Positions 1-8,835 of a stretch of DNA of 64,000 nucleotides are shown here, in pieces. Positions within the stretch are counted from its first letter, which is position 1; every line of letters starts with the position of its first letter. This DNA is from an uncultured Collinsella sp. (GTDB lineage: Bacteria > Actinomycetota > Coriobacteriia > Coriobacteriales > Coriobacteriaceae). The position numbers and the translations under genes are program-made. The notes under the pieces were generated by a model. That model searched no databases and was not told the origin of the DNA. It worked only from the letters and a program-made list of their open reading frames with translations. The stretch is taken from the NCBI GenBank assembly GCA_902494345.1, contig CABUSV010000004.1, positions 1 through 64,000 on the forward strand, read 5' to 3'.

Positions 1-35
1 CGGCTGCGCCTCTGGCACTTCAACAACATTGTCGC

Positions 36-64
36 AGCCCCGACCCGCGGTCACGAGCGGGGGC
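36..64. other. Inverted repeat at window edge
   Basis: AGCCCC-ga-CCCGC (36-48) can pair with GCGGG-GGCT (about 57-64). It could be a terminator of a gene lying left of the window, but no T-run follows. Nothing else is recognisable in positions 1-150. Confidence 0.3.
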
Positions 65-150
65 TCCTGTCGTTTCCGTGCCCTCGGATTGGGTCATAGT
101 GTCTGACTTATGCTCAACCTGTGGCGCTTTTTTGGAGCGAGGGAGGGGTC

Positions 151-909
151 CTACGACAGTTCGTCGGCTACTTGGTGTTCGTAGAAGGCTTCTACTACGG
201 CGTTAAAGTCGCGGGCGAAGTCTTCCATGGTTCCGCGCCAGGTGGCTCGGCTGGGCTTGCCCTGGCCCACAAAGGCGGTTTGGATGCCGCAATCGGGGGA
301 CGGGAAGTCGCGTTTGGGGTCGTTGCCCACCATAAGGACCTCGTGTGGCTCGAGCCCCATCACCTGAAGCTGCTCTAGATAGTAGGTGGCATCGGGCTTG
401 CATCGGGTGGCGTTTCCCATGTGCGTCACGAGTTCAAAGGGGGCGTCGGCCAGGTCGCCCCAGCCCATGCGGCACTCGATGGCCCCCTGGGGAAAGCTGG
501 GGTTGGTAAAGAGCGCGCAGCGCAGCCCTGCGTCCTGTACGGCCTGGAGCGCGGCGTGTGCGCCCGGCATGGCGTGGGCGTTAATGACATCGTCGTTCTT
601 GTACGGAAGAACTTCGCGGTCATAGTAGGTAAACGCCTCGTAGATGAGGGGATCGGAGAGGCAGATCCCGCATCGGCGCTCGACCTCTTCTTGGTAAAAC
701 TCAAGATTGGTGCGGTTGTCCGTGCCGCTGCGGCGATTGGCGTTGAGGTCGACCAGGATGGTGCCGAGGCGCGCCATCGTGCCACCGCGGCTGCGGCGCC
801 CGATATCCGCGAGCATCGATGAGACATCCTTAAAATAGCGAAGGATGAACGCGTTGAGGTTGATGCTAAGAAGCGTCTCGTCCATATCGAAAACGACTGC
901 TTTGAGCAC
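151..909 (-). CDS. HAD-superfamily hydrolase
   Basis: A 252-residue protein of the haloacid dehalogenase superfamily, probably a soluble phosphatase of unknown substrate. Motif I is DMDET near residues 8-12 (nucleophile Asp and acid/base Asp). Motif II is probably the Thr of LFTNPSF, motif III a Lys in RCKPDATYY, and motif IV GNDPKRDF, which supplies the Mg-binding acids. The alpha-helical insertion after motif I indicates a C1-type cap. The start is GTG at 909, chosen because GAAAGG lies 7 bases upstream. It is transcribed divergently from rpsA and stands alone. Substrate cannot be read from sequence; neighbours give no hint. Confidence 0.85.
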   Translation of the reverse strand: MLKAVVFDMDETLLSINLNAFILRYFKDVSSMLADIGRRSRGGTMARLGTILVDLNANRRSGTDNRTNLEFYQEEVERRCGICLSDPLIYEAFTYYDREVLPYKNDDVINAHAMPGAHAALQAVQDAGLRCALFTNPSFPQGAIECRMGWGDLADAPFELVTHMGNATRCKPDATYYLEQLQVMGLEPHEVLMVGNDPKRDFPSPDCGIQTAFVGQGKPSRATWRGTMEDFARDFNAVVEAFYEHQVADELS

Positions 910-1224
910 GCGGGCACCTTTCTCGAAAAATCGATCTAGAATCGTTGGCTCCGGATACTTTACCCCAAAGCCGAATGCCTAGCCGGTTATCGTCAAGTTG
1001 CGGAGACGTGTGTTCATAAGATTACGAAAAAGTCTCCACACGAGTAAAAAATCGCAGTTCACGCTTGAAATCGAACTCATTTCCCCGTAACCTATACGAA
1101 CGTGATTGCATAAGCGTCACATTAGTATCTGTCGGCTCCCGAGTGTTCCTAAACGTTGTGTGCTTGTCGCACCCTTCTGTAGGTCCTAGCAATCGGGGCC
1201 CCGTAGTTCGAAAGGGGTCCACCT
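910..1224. promoter_or_regulatory. Divergent HAD/rpsA intergenic region
   Basis: A 315-base non-coding stretch, more AT-rich than the flanking genes. It must carry the promoters and leader of rpsA and of the HAD gene. I cannot place convincing -35/-10 hexamers. No known S1 autoregulatory structure was recognised. The AAAGGGG at 1211-1217 is the ribosome site for the TTG start of rpsA. Confidence 0.5.
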
Positions 1225-2391
1225 TTGAGTGAGATTCAGAACTCGTCCATTTTCTCTCTTGACGATGTCAATGAGGAGGAGATGAACAACCTCATCGACG
1301 GTACGATTACCGACTTTGATGAGGGCGATCTCGTTAACGGCACTGTCGTTAAGATCGAGCATGACGAGGTGCTCGTTGACATCGGATTCAAGTCCGAGGG
1401 CGTTATCCCGGTCCGCGAGCTGTCCATCCGCAAGGACGCTAACCCTGCAGACATCGTTGCACTCGGTGATCCCATCGAGGCTCTGGTTCTCCAGAAGGAG
1501 GACAAGGACGGTCGTCTGGTCCTGTCCAAGAAGCGTGCCGAGTACGAGCGTGCTTGGAACCGCATCGAGGAGAAGTTCAACTCCGGCGAGAACGTCGAGG
1601 GCGAGGTTATCGAGGTTGTCAAGGGCGGCCTGATCCTCGACATCGGCCTGCGTGGCTTCCTGCCCGCTTCCCTCGTCGACCTCCGTCGCGTCAAGGACCT
1701 CACCTCCTACATGGGCACCCGCATCGAGGCCCGCGTCATCGAGATGGACCGCAACCGCAACAACGTCGTCCTCTCCCGTCGCGTCGTGCTCGAGGAGTCC
1801 CGTAAGGCCGAGCGCTCCGAGATCCTGTCCAAGCTCAAGTCTGGCATGCGTCTCCAGGGCACCGTTTCCTCCATCGTCGACTTCGGCGCCTTCGTCGACC
1901 TCGGTGGTATCGACGGCCTCATCCACATTTCCGAGCTCTCCTGGAACCACGTCAACCATCCTTCCGAGGTTGTCAAGGTCGGCCAGGAGGTCGAGGTCGA
2001 GGTTCTCGACGTCGATCTCAACCGCGAGCGCATCTCCCTGGGTCTCAAGCAGACCACCGAGGATCCGTGGCGCGCACTGGTCAAGAAGTACCCCGTCGGC
2101 GCTATCGTCGAGGGCACTGTGACCAAGCTTGTCCCGTTCGGCGCTTTCGTCGATCTGGGCGAGGGCATCGAGGGCCTGGTGCACATCTCCGAGATGGCCA
2201 ACAAGCACGTCGATCAGCCTTCTCAGGTCACCCACGTGGGCGACAAGGTTCAGGTCAAGGTCATGGAGATCGACCTCGACCGTCGTCGTATCTCCCTGTC
2301 CATGAAGTCTGCTGCTGAGACTCTGGGCGTCGAGATCGAGGTTACCCCGCTGCCTTCTGAGAAGAAGGACGAGGAGACCGACGCCGAGTAA
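1225..2391 (+). CDS. rpsA: 30S ribosomal protein S1
   Basis: A 388-residue S1 protein made of four S1/OB-fold RNA-binding repeats, at about residues 35-105, 120-190, 205-275 and 290-360. The last two carry the typical VDFGAFVDLGGIDGLIHISE-type core. It binds mRNA leaders and helps load them on the 30S subunit. Four repeats rather than the six of enterobacteria is normal for actinobacteria and Firmicutes. The C-terminal tail is acidic (EKKDEETDAE). The start is TTG at 1225 with AAAGGGG upstream; no ATG is better placed. A strong terminator follows directly, so the gene looks monocistronic. Confidence 0.96.
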   Translation: MSEIQNSSIFSLDDVNEEEMNNLIDGTITDFDEGDLVNGTVVKIEHDEVLVDIGFKSEGVIPVRELSIRKDANPADIVALGDPIEALVLQKEDKDGRLVLSKKRAEYERAWNRIEEKFNSGENVEGEVIEVVKGGLILDIGLRGFLPASLVDLRRVKDLTSYMGTRIEARVIEMDRNRNNVVLSRRVVLEESRKAERSEILSKLKSGMRLQGTVSSIVDFGAFVDLGGIDGLIHISELSWNHVNHPSEVVKVGQEVEVEVLDVDLNRERISLGLKQTTEDPWRALVKKYPVGAIVEGTVTKLVPFGAFVDLGEGIEGLVHISEMANKHVDQPSQVTHVGDKVQVKVMEIDLDRRRISLSMKSAAETLGVEIEVTPLPSEKKDEETDAE

Positions 2392-2417
2392 ATCGGTTTG
2401 ACGATCACTTGTTTTAA

Positions 2418-2449
2418 GGGATCCGTCCGTAATGGACGGGTCCCTTTTT
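2418..2449 (+). terminator. rpsA intrinsic terminator
   Basis: GGGATCCGTCC pairs with GGACGGGTCCC across a 5-base loop, followed by TTTTT. It lies 26 bases after the rpsA stop. Confidence 0.9.
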
Positions 2450-2713
2450 GCATTTGGTGCTGAGATGCACGATGCTGCCCATGCCATCCACAGGCTATTT
2501 GGTTGTCGGTGCATGAAAAAATGCCGACATCCCGCCTCGGGGAGGAGGCGGGAACGCACCGAGTAGACGGAGGGGTGCGGAGCGCGGTCGCGTCTCGACT
2601 GACGACGTTGCCCATCGACAGGACCATTGTAACGCATGGCGGTTCTTGGTTTATCGTGTCGAGCGTTTGCGTTGTGCCATTGCCTGCGGCAACGGTGTGT
2701 TACACTCTTGCAC
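2450..2713. other. Intergenic region, rnpB promoter side
   Basis: No gene is supported here. A hairpin CCCGCCTC-gggga-GGCGGG lies near 2530-2552. The final 60 bases are the likely rnpB promoter region. Open frames running through it continue into rnpB and lack family features. Confidence 0.4.
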
Positions 2714-3077
2714 TGCTGAGTGGGCCAGACGGTCGCGCGATGTGCTGCTTGCAGCACGCGTGAGGAAAGTCCGGGCTCCAGAGGGCGGGATGCCGGCTAA
2801 CGGCCGGGCGGAGTGATCCGACGGAAAGCGCCGCAGAAAAGAAGACTCCCACCTGCGCCGCAAGGCGTAAAGGGAAAAGCTGAAACGGTGGTGCAAGAGA
2901 CCACCAGCGTCGTGGCAACACGGCGGCTTGGCAAGCCCCATCCGGAGCAAGCGCGAATAGGAACGCTATGGGCCGGCCCGGTCCGCGTTCGGGTAGCGTG
3001 CGTGGAGCTGCACGGTAACGTGCAGACAAGATAAATGACCGTTCACGACAGAACCCGGCTTATCGGCCCACTCAGCA
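2714..3077 (+). ncRNA. rnpB: RNase P RNA, class A
   Basis: The catalytic RNA of ribonuclease P, which trims tRNA 5' ends. The ends pair as P1: GCTGAGTGGGCC at 2714 with GGCCCACTCAGC ending at 3076. Universal segments are present in order: GAGGAAAGTCCGGGCTCC near 2761, the AAAGGGAAAAGCTGAAACGG region near 2869-2888, and near the 3' end GACAGAACCCGGCTTATCGG. The length of about 364 nt fits bacterial class A RNA. No protein reading of this span is credible. Exact ends are uncertain by a few bases. Confidence 0.95.
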
Positions 3078-3093
3078 ACTATGTTGACGCTGC

Positions 3094-3191
3094 GACGGCG
3101 TCAGCTGGCCGATTTGGCGCTCATTCGTCGGTCGCCGCCATAAGGCGTGCTCCCTCCTCTTTCGGGCCAAATCGACTCAGCTGACGCCGTC
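3094..3191 (+). repeat. Long hairpin repeat, family A, copy 1
   Basis: GACGGCGTCAGCTG (3094-3107) pairs perfectly with CAGCTGACGCCGTC (3178-3191); after a small internal loop CGATTTGGC pairs with GCCAAATCG. The loop carries elements shared with the copies at 18665 and 19964 (CGTCG near its start and CTCCTCTTTC near its end). It follows rnpB directly and is succeeded by a TTTTT at 3197, so it may also end rnpB transcription. Confidence 0.8.
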
Positions 3192-3342
3192 TCGCTGTTT
3201 TTATCTGGTCATCGGCAGCCTCATTTCTGTTGCAATCTCGTCTTTCAAGGCACCTTGCTCGCGCTGACGGGTTCTCGCTTTCGTTGACGGAATCATCGGC
3301 GGTTCCGTTCTTGGCATCTCGCTGTTTTTGCCTGATCATCGG
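3190..3342. repeat. Three imperfect direct repeats
   Basis: TCTCGCTGTTTTTatCTGgTCATCGG-like units begin at 3190 and 3317; a more diverged TCTCGCT...AATCATCGG unit begins near 3273. The first and third match at 22 of 25 bases (3191-3215, 3318-3342). Function unknown. The rest of 3192-3435 holds no recognisable gene; short open frames there have no family features. Confidence 0.5.
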
Positions 3343-3435
3343 TGTCGCCGTTCTATTTACCGGGGTTATCGGTACGGCCTTTGCCGTATTATTGAGGCTG
3401 TTTGTTGCTGCGCTTTATTCTGTTGAGGGACTTTG

Positions 3436-4071
3436 TTGGACAGCTATTTTACTCTGCAATCGAATATTGAGGCTTCGGGCGAGTTTGTGGACCGCAAGAG
3501 CCGGTTTATTGCCCAGCTGGTCCATATTGAGTCCGAGGACGAGGCGAATGCCTTTATCGAGATGGTTCGCAAGCGTCATTACGACGCTCGGCACAATGTT
3601 CCCGCGTGGATTTTAGTCGATGGACGCGAGCGCCAGAGTGATGATGGTGAGCCGAGCCGCACGAGCGGTATGCCGACGCTCGAGGTGCTGCGCGGCGCGG
3701 GGCTCAAAAATGTTTGCTGCGTGGTGACGCGCTATTTTGGTGGCACGCTGTTAGGGCCCGGTGGCTTGGTGCGCGCCTATACCGCGGCGACGCAGGCGGC
3801 GGTGGCCGCGGCTCAGGAGGCTGGGCAGATTGTCGAGATGACGAGTGTCGTGCCTGTTGACGTGCATGTGGCCTATCCGCAGTATGAGCAAGTGCTTCGT
3901 TTGGCGCAGGATTCGGGTGCCAAGGTTTCGGATACCGATTTCGCGGATACCGTGACGATTCATTTGGTGTTCAAAGCGGGGGAGCAGGAGCCGTTTTGCG
4001 CTAAGATGCGCGAGCTTATGGCGGGGCGCGAGGAGATTGAGGTCGGCGCTCCCGAATTTGCCGAGTTTTAA
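3436..4071 (+). CDS. YigZ/IMPACT family protein
   Basis: A 211-residue protein of the UPF0029 family (YigZ in E. coli, YvyE in Bacillus). The N-terminal IMPACT domain carries the signature DDGEPSRTSGMPTLEVL near residues 70-86 and VVTRYFGGTLLGPGGLVRAY near 97-116; a C-terminal DUF1949-type domain follows (about 140-205). Length matches the family. The molecular role is not settled; an RNA- or translation-related task is proposed for relatives. Two tandem TTG codons (3433, 3436) can start it; GAGGGA at 3425-3430 favours the second. The gene is single. Confidence 0.88.
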   Translation: MDSYFTLQSNIEASGEFVDRKSRFIAQLVHIESEDEANAFIEMVRKRHYDARHNVPAWILVDGRERQSDDGEPSRTSGMPTLEVLRGAGLKNVCCVVTRYFGGTLLGPGGLVRAYTAATQAAVAAAQEAGQIVEMTSVVPVDVHVAYPQYEQVLRLAQDSGAKVSDTDFADTVTIHLVFKAGEQEPFCAKMRELMAGREEIEVGAPEFAEF

Positions 4072-4139
4072 CGGCGACGGCCGGCGTGCTTTTGGATGGA
4101 TCCCAAGCGCGCCGGCCGTCGTTTTTCTGTTGCTGCCGC

Positions 4140-4586
4140 TTACTCGGCGAGCTGCTTTAGCACATCACAGGCGATTTCGACGGCATCGTCGATGCAACCG
4201 GGACAGCTGCGGAGCGGACCCTTGTCCGATCCGATGCCCTTGAGCGTGCCGCAGACGGTCGTCGTGTTCTTCTCGCCAAAACGCTTGGCGATTTCGCGCG
4301 ACAGCTTGTAGGTCTGGCCCTTGGTCTTGGGGTTTTCCATGCCGTCGCTCATCACAAAGCCCATGATGGCCACGGCGCCCGAGATGGCGCCGCAGGTTTC
4401 GGTCATGCCGCCCATGCCGGCACCAAAGCCCTCGGTGAGGGTAAAGGCGATCTGGGGGTCGAGTCCGACGGCAGGCGCGAGGGTGCAGGCTACGGCCTGG
4501 GCGCAGTTAAAGCCGCGGGCGTGGTATTCGGCAGCCTGAGCCTGACAGGCGTTGATGTCGAGCTGGGCTGTATCGATTTGATTCAT
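4140..4586 (-). CDS. C_GCAxxG_C_C family protein
   Basis: A 148-residue Cys-rich protein of the C_GCAxxG_C_C family, thought to be redox- or metal-related. The defining cysteines are visible in GFNCAQAVACTL (N-terminal third), GGMTETCGAISGA (middle), VCGTLKG and RSCPGC near the C-terminus. The reading frame stays open upstream to 4694, but ATG at 4586 is chosen because AAGGAGA sits 6 bases before it. It points away from metY and shares its upstream region. No signal peptide or membrane segment is apparent. The actual reaction is unknown. Confidence 0.85.
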   Translation of the reverse strand: MNQIDTAQLDINACQAQAAEYHARGFNCAQAVACTLAPAVGLDPQIAFTLTEGFGAGMGGMTETCGAISGAVAIMGFVMSDGMENPKTKGQTYKLSREIAKRFGEKNTTTVCGTLKGIGSDKGPLRSCPGCIDDAVEIACDVLKQLAE

Positions 4587-4816
4587 CGTTGTCTCCTTGG
4601 TCACGGTGTACTCGCCTATGGTACCCGTGACGGGGCATGTAATCATCGAGAGCTTCATGTATGCCTCGTTTTTATCTATCGAGCAAATGCCCAAGGCTTG
4701 AGATAAATACCCCTGATCAATTTGTCCAATAACCTACTTTGGGGATGGGTTGAGAGGGGTGCGGGGTAGCGGTATCGTGAACCGAATAAAACGTAACCCA
4801 GGCAAGGGAGCTAGAT

Positions 4817-6100
4817 ATGAGTGAGCAGACCATCGGTACTACATGTGTTCAGGGCGGCTATCACCCGGGAGATGCCGAGCCGCGCCAGGTGCCCATCTAC
4901 CAGTCCACCACGTGGAAGTACGACACGTCCGAGCACATGGGCAAGCTGTTTGACCTGGAGGAGTCGGGCTACTTCTACAGCCGCCTGCAGAACCCCACGT
5001 GCGATTTGGTTGCCGCCAAGATCTGTGAGATGGAGGGAGGCGCCGCCGCGATGCTTACGAGCTCGGGCATGGCTGCGAACTTCCTCGCGATCTTTAACGT
5101 GGCCGGTGCCGGCGATCACGTGGTCGCGAGCTCTGCCATTTACGGCGGTACGTATAACCTGCTCGCCCACACCATGGGCCGCATGGGCGTGACCTGCACG
5201 TTCGTTGCCCCCGACTGCACCGATGAGGAGCTCGAGGCAGCCTTTGAGCCCAATACCAAGCTCGTCTTTGGCGAGACGATTGCCAACCCCGCCCTTGCCG
5301 TGCTCGATATTGAGCGCTTTGCCAAGGCCGCACATGACCACGGCGTGCCGCTGATGGTCGACAACACCTTCCCGACGCCTGTGATGTGCCGTCCCTTTGA
5401 GTGGGGTGCCGACATCGTTACGCACTCCACCACCAAGTACATGGATGGACATGCTGCCTACCTGGGCGGCGTGATCGTTGACCACGGCCAGTTTGACTGG
5501 ATGGCTCATGCGGACAAGTTCCCGGGTCTTACCACGCCCGACGAGAGCTACCACGGCGTGACCTATGCCGAGAAGTTTGGTCGCGAGGGTGCCTTCATTA
5601 CCAAGGCAACCGCTCAGCTCATGCGCGATCTTGGTCCTATGCAGAATCCGCAGGCGGCTTTCTTCCTGAACAGCTCGCTCGAGAGCCTGCATGTGCGCAT
5701 GCCGCGTCATTGCGAGAACGGCCTGGCCGTTGCCAAGTTCCTGCAGAGCCATCCCAAGGTGCGCTTCGTGAGCTATCCGGGCCTGGAGGGCGATAAGTAC
5801 TATGACCTGGCTCAGAAGTACATGCCCAACGGCACCTGCGGCGTTGTGAGCTTTGGCTTTAACGGTGGTCGCGCGGCGGCCGAGACCTTTATGAAGAGCC
5901 TCAAGCTCGCCCAGATCGCCACGCACGTGGCCGACGCCCGCACTTGCTGCCTGCATCCTGCTAATGCCACGCATCGCCAGATGAACGACGAAGAGCTCAT
6001 CGCCTGCGGTATCTCCGCCGACATGGTGCGCCTGTCGTGCGGCCTCGAGGACACGGCCGATCTGATTGCCGACCTTGAGCAGGCGCTCGAGCAGTGCTAG
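4817..6100 (+). CDS. O-acetylhomoserine sulfhydrylase-like PLP enzyme
   Basis: A 427-residue cysteine/methionine metabolism PLP enzyme, closest in size and motifs to O-acetylhomoserine aminocarboxypropyltransferase (MetY), which makes homocysteine from O-acetylhomoserine and sulfide. YFYSRLQNPTCDLVAAK and SSGMAANFLAIF shape the cofactor site; the PLP lysine is in HSTTKYMDGHA. The C-terminal CLHPANATHRQ matches the substrate-binding segment of this group. Methionine gamma-lyase or cystathionine gamma-synthase activity cannot be excluded from sequence. AAGGGAG precedes the ATG by 7 bases. The gene is monocistronic and ends before a clear terminator. Confidence 0.85.
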   Translation: MSEQTIGTTCVQGGYHPGDAEPRQVPIYQSTTWKYDTSEHMGKLFDLEESGYFYSRLQNPTCDLVAAKICEMEGGAAAMLTSSGMAANFLAIFNVAGAGDHVVASSAIYGGTYNLLAHTMGRMGVTCTFVAPDCTDEELEAAFEPNTKLVFGETIANPALAVLDIERFAKAAHDHGVPLMVDNTFPTPVMCRPFEWGADIVTHSTTKYMDGHAAYLGGVIVDHGQFDWMAHADKFPGLTTPDESYHGVTYAEKFGREGAFITKATAQLMRDLGPMQNPQAAFFLNSSLESLHVRMPRHCENGLAVAKFLQSHPKVRFVSYPGLEGDKYYDLAQKYMPNGTCGVVSFGFNGGRAAAETFMKSLKLAQIATHVADARTCCLHPANATHRQMNDEELIACGISADMVRLSCGLEDTADLIADLEQALEQC

Positions 6101-6173
6101 GCTAGCGTTCGCACAAGGCGCCGATGCTGGCAGAAAGCTTCGGCGACCTTTAGTTCCGATTCCGTAGGCGGGA

Positions 6174-6216
6174 CCCCAATCGCGGTTGTTTGCTGGCGAT
6201 TGGGGCCCCGTTTTTT
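6174..6216 (+). terminator. metY-like gene terminator
   Basis: CCCCAATCGC (6174-6183) pairs with GCGATTGGGG (6196-6205), followed after CCCC by GTTTTTT. It ends the sulfhydrylase transcript; the next gene starts 27 bases later. Confidence 0.85.
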
Positions 6217-6242
6217 GCGTTGGGCCACTCGAAAGGATGGAT

Positions 6243-7547
6243 ATGGAGAAAACTGCAGAGCAGCTGCGCCGCGAGCATATTGCCCTAGAGGGCGACACCC
6301 ATGGCAAGAACAAATGGGCGATTCTGTTTACCGTGCTCATCATGACGTTTATGGTGTGTCTGGATTCGACCGTCGTGACCGTGGCGCTGCCCGTGATGCA
6401 AAAGGAGCTGGGTGTGGGCCTCGATCGCATTCAGCTGGTAAGCTCGGTGTATCTGCTTGCAACTTGCGTGGCTATGTTGCCGTTTGGCCGTCTGGGCGAC
6501 GTGCGCGGCAAGGTGAATGTGTTCCAGCTGGGCGTCATCGTCTTTTCGGTCGGTTCGCTGCTGTGCGGCCTTTCGGGTTCGCTCGAAGTTCTTATCCTGG
6601 CACGCATTGTTCAGGGCGTCGGTTGCGCGGCGGCCATGGCTAACAACATGGGTATCATCACCGAGTCGTTTCCGGCGCGCGAGCGCGGTCGTGCCATGGG
6701 TATTCTCGCGACCTTTGTGGCCCTCGGCATGATGTGTGGCCCCGTGCTCGGCGGCATGCTGGTGGCAAGCTTTCCCTGGGAGAGCATCTTCCTCATCAAC
6801 CTGCCCATTGGCGTCATCTCGTTTATCGTGGGGCTCTACACGCTGCCGCATGTTAAGCCGGATGCCGGCGAGCGCCCCATGTCCCTGATCGAGGCCGCTC
6901 GTCGCTGCTTTGCAAATTCGGCCTTCACCATCAACCTCGCCTGCATGCTCATCGTGTTCGTTGGCATTGGCGCATCCGAGTTTATCCTGCCGTTCTATTT
7001 TCAGGACGCCCACGGCTTTGGTTCTGACATTTCCGGATTGCTCTTTTTGGCGCTGCCGATGGTGAATGCCTTTATCGGCCCGCTTTCGGGTACGGTTTCG
7101 GACCGTGTTGGCTGCGAGGGCCCCACGGCAGTCGGCCTGGGCGTGTACGTGTGCGGTCTCTTTGCGGTAAGTACGCTCGACGAGCATTCTTCTATCCCTG
7201 TGATCGTGTGCTGTGTCGCGTTTATGTCGTGCGGTACGTCGATTTTCCAGAGTCCCAATAACTCGCTGTATATGGGCTCGGCTCCGCGCGAAGCGCTCGG
7301 CTTTGCGGGCAGTCTGGGTAGCTTGGCACGCTATGCGGGTATGGCAGTGGGCATTACGGCGGCGTCGCATATCCTGTATGGGCAGATGAGCGTGGCGATG
7401 GGCGAGGCCGTGACCAGTTTTGTTGAAGGACGTCCGGGTGTGTTCCTGTTCGGCTTTCGCTCGGTGTTCTACGTACTCATGGCTGTGGCCGCCGTGGGCT
7501 TTGCGCTTGCCATGGTGCGTTTGGTGAAGATACGCGCCCGCCATTAG
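6243..7547 (+). CDS. MFS drug-exporter-like permease (DHA2 type)
   Basis: A 434-residue membrane protein of the major facilitator superfamily. The sequence MVCLDSTVVTVALPVMQKEL in the first helix is the motif C/D1 region of EmrB/QacA-type exporters, and GRLGDVRGKVNVFQLG is motif A between helices 2 and 3. About 12-14 hydrophobic segments can be counted. It probably exports an amphipathic compound using the proton gradient; the substrate is unknown. Of several in-frame starts, ATG 6243 is favoured by AAAGGATGG just upstream. No regulator gene lies next to it. Confidence 0.85.
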   Translation: MEKTAEQLRREHIALEGDTHGKNKWAILFTVLIMTFMVCLDSTVVTVALPVMQKELGVGLDRIQLVSSVYLLATCVAMLPFGRLGDVRGKVNVFQLGVIVFSVGSLLCGLSGSLEVLILARIVQGVGCAAAMANNMGIITESFPARERGRAMGILATFVALGMMCGPVLGGMLVASFPWESIFLINLPIGVISFIVGLYTLPHVKPDAGERPMSLIEAARRCFANSAFTINLACMLIVFVGIGASEFILPFYFQDAHGFGSDISGLLFLALPMVNAFIGPLSGTVSDRVGCEGPTAVGLGVYVCGLFAVSTLDEHSSIPVIVCCVAFMSCGTSIFQSPNNSLYMGSAPREALGFAGSLGSLARYAGMAVGITAASHILYGQMSVAMGEAVTSFVEGRPGVFLFGFRSVFYVLMAVAAVGFALAMVRLVKIRARH

Positions 7548-7706
7548 CGTGTTGGGAGGCCGTCTGTCACGAATCGGGCCTATCTACTGGTCTTGCGGCT
7601 TTATGGTGCGATGCGGCTTGTGGGGCGGGCGGGGGTCGGTCCGTGGTAGACTATCGAACAACGTTTATTAATCGCGCGGTATCTTGCCGCGAGAAGGGGT
7701 TGCGCC

Positions 7707-8285
7707 ATGCAGGAGCTTGAGGATCGTATTCGCCATGACGGCATCGTAAAGGCCGGTAACGTCCTTAAGGTTGATGCCTTCCTCAACCACCAATGCGATG
7801 TTGAGCTGTTCGACCACATGGGCGCCGAGTGGGCCCGTCTGTTCGAGGGTGTCGAGATCAACAAGATCCTGACGATCGAGGCTTCGGGCATTGGCATGGC
7901 TTGCATCGCGGCTCAGCATTTTGGCGGCGTGCCGGTGGTCTTTGCCAAGAAGGCGCAGTCCATCAACCTCGACGGCGAGCAGTATGCCACGACCATCTAC
8001 TCCTTTACCAAGCAGAAGGAGTACCCGGTCATCGTTGGCAAGCGCTTTCTGTCCGAGGGCGACAAGGTCCTGATTATCGACGACTTCCTGGCCAACGGCT
8101 GCGCGCTCGAGGGTCTTATCAAGATCTGCGAGGCTGCGGGTGCCGAGGTGTCCGGTATTGGCATTGCAGTGGAGAAGGGCTTCCAGGGCGGCGGCGATAA
8201 GCTCCGCGAGCGCGGCTTCCGCGTTGAGAGCCTGGCTCGTATCGCCGATATGGACTGCGAGAGCGGCGAGATCACCTTCGCCTAA
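7707..8285 (+). CDS. xpt: Xanthine phosphoribosyltransferase
   Basis: A 192-residue type I phosphoribosyltransferase that turns xanthine and PRPP into XMP for purine salvage. The PRPP loop is VLIIDDFLANGCALEGL near residues 122-138, with adjacent acids and the small-residue turn. EASGIGMACIAAQ and FAKKAQSINLDG match the Xpt group rather than Apt or Hpt. Length equals Bacillus Xpt. AGAAGGGG precedes ATG. In Bacillus the gene is under a purine riboswitch, but none was recognised in the 159-base leader here. A terminator follows at once. Confidence 0.93.
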   Translation: MQELEDRIRHDGIVKAGNVLKVDAFLNHQCDVELFDHMGAEWARLFEGVEINKILTIEASGIGMACIAAQHFGGVPVVFAKKAQSINLDGEQYATTIYSFTKQKEYPVIVGKRFLSEGDKVLIIDDFLANGCALEGLIKICEAAGAEVSGIGIAVEKGFQGGGDKLRERGFRVESLARIADMDCESGEITFA

Positions 8286-8313
8286 GCGCTCAACACAAGC
8301 GATTGGTATGCGA

Positions 8314-8348
8314 TGTGACAAAGGGGCTTTCCCTTTGTCACATTTTTT
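8314..8348 (+). terminator. xpt terminator
   Basis: TGTGACAAAGGG pairs with CCCTTTGTCACA over a short loop, followed by TTTTTT at 8343-8348. Confidence 0.92.
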
Positions 8349-8368
8349 GTATGAGGGGAGGTGTTGAT

Positions 8369-8749
8369 ATGGATGAGAACAAGATGGGATGGCGCGAGTA
8401 TGCGCGCTATGCCGAGATGTCGGTCGAGAAGTTGGCGCGCGATTGCGAGGTGCAGGTGTTTCACGCGACGGGTCCGGGCGGACAAGGCGTCAACACGACG
8501 GACTCGGCGGTGCGCATGAAGCATATCCCTTCGGGGATTACCGTGACGGCGCGTGAGAGCCGCAGCCAGTTCCAAAACCGTAGCAGCTGCCTGCGTAAGC
8601 TGCGCGCTGAGCTTGAGCGTCGCGGGCGTTCACCGCGCCGACGCGTAAAGACCAAGGTGCCCCAGCGCTCTCGCCAGCGCAGGCTCAATGACAAGCACTT
8701 CAACGCCATTAAAAAGGCCAACCGTCGCAAGCCGGGCAGCGACGAATAG
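8369..8749 (+). CDS. GGQ peptidyl-tRNA hydrolase (release-factor-like)
   Basis: A 126-residue protein consisting of the catalytic RF-1 domain alone. GPGGQGVNTTDSAVRM at about residues 35-50 contains the GGQ tripeptide that triggers peptidyl-tRNA hydrolysis. The basic C-terminal tail (SRQRRLNDKHFNAIKKANRR) resembles the ribosome-channel tail of ArfB/YaeJ and mitochondrial rescue factors. There is no codon-recognition domain, so it is not a normal RF1/RF2. A role in rescuing stalled ribosomes is inferred from the family. ATG 8369 has GGGGAGG 7 bases before it. A family C inverted repeat follows the gene. Confidence 0.85.
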   Translation: MDENKMGWREYARYAEMSVEKLARDCEVQVFHATGPGGQGVNTTDSAVRMKHIPSGITVTARESRSQFQNRSSCLRKLRAELERRGRSPRRRVKTKVPQRSRQRRLNDKHFNAIKKANRRKPGSDE

Positions 8750-8757
8750 CTTCCTCA

Positions 8758-8828
8758 TAAGTTGCGGTGAAATAGGGACTGTTTGGGGGCTTTAGCTGCA
8801 TAAACAGTCCCTATTTCACCGCAACTTA
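8758..8828. repeat. Inverted repeat, family C, copy 1
   Basis: A perfect 27-bp inverted repeat (8758-8784 with 8802-8828) around a 17-base loop; arms start TAAGTTGCGGTGAAATA. Related copies occur at 25859-26304 and 48687-48753. It lies between two convergent genes and could end transcription from both sides. Confidence 0.9.
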
Positions 8829-8835
8829 GGTTGGG

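Noticed and set aside
1186..2757. Long open frame opposite rpsA on the minus strand
   Set aside because: It mirrors the GC-rich codon structure of rpsA and has no family features. The same applies to long frames opposite metY, hyfB, hyfD, hyfF, clpX and valS.
2503..3034. Small reading frames within and before rnpB
   Set aside because: They overlap the conserved RNase P RNA and have no recognisable protein features.
7548..7706. Purine riboswitch before xpt
   Set aside because: The conserved loop sequences of the purine aptamer were not found.
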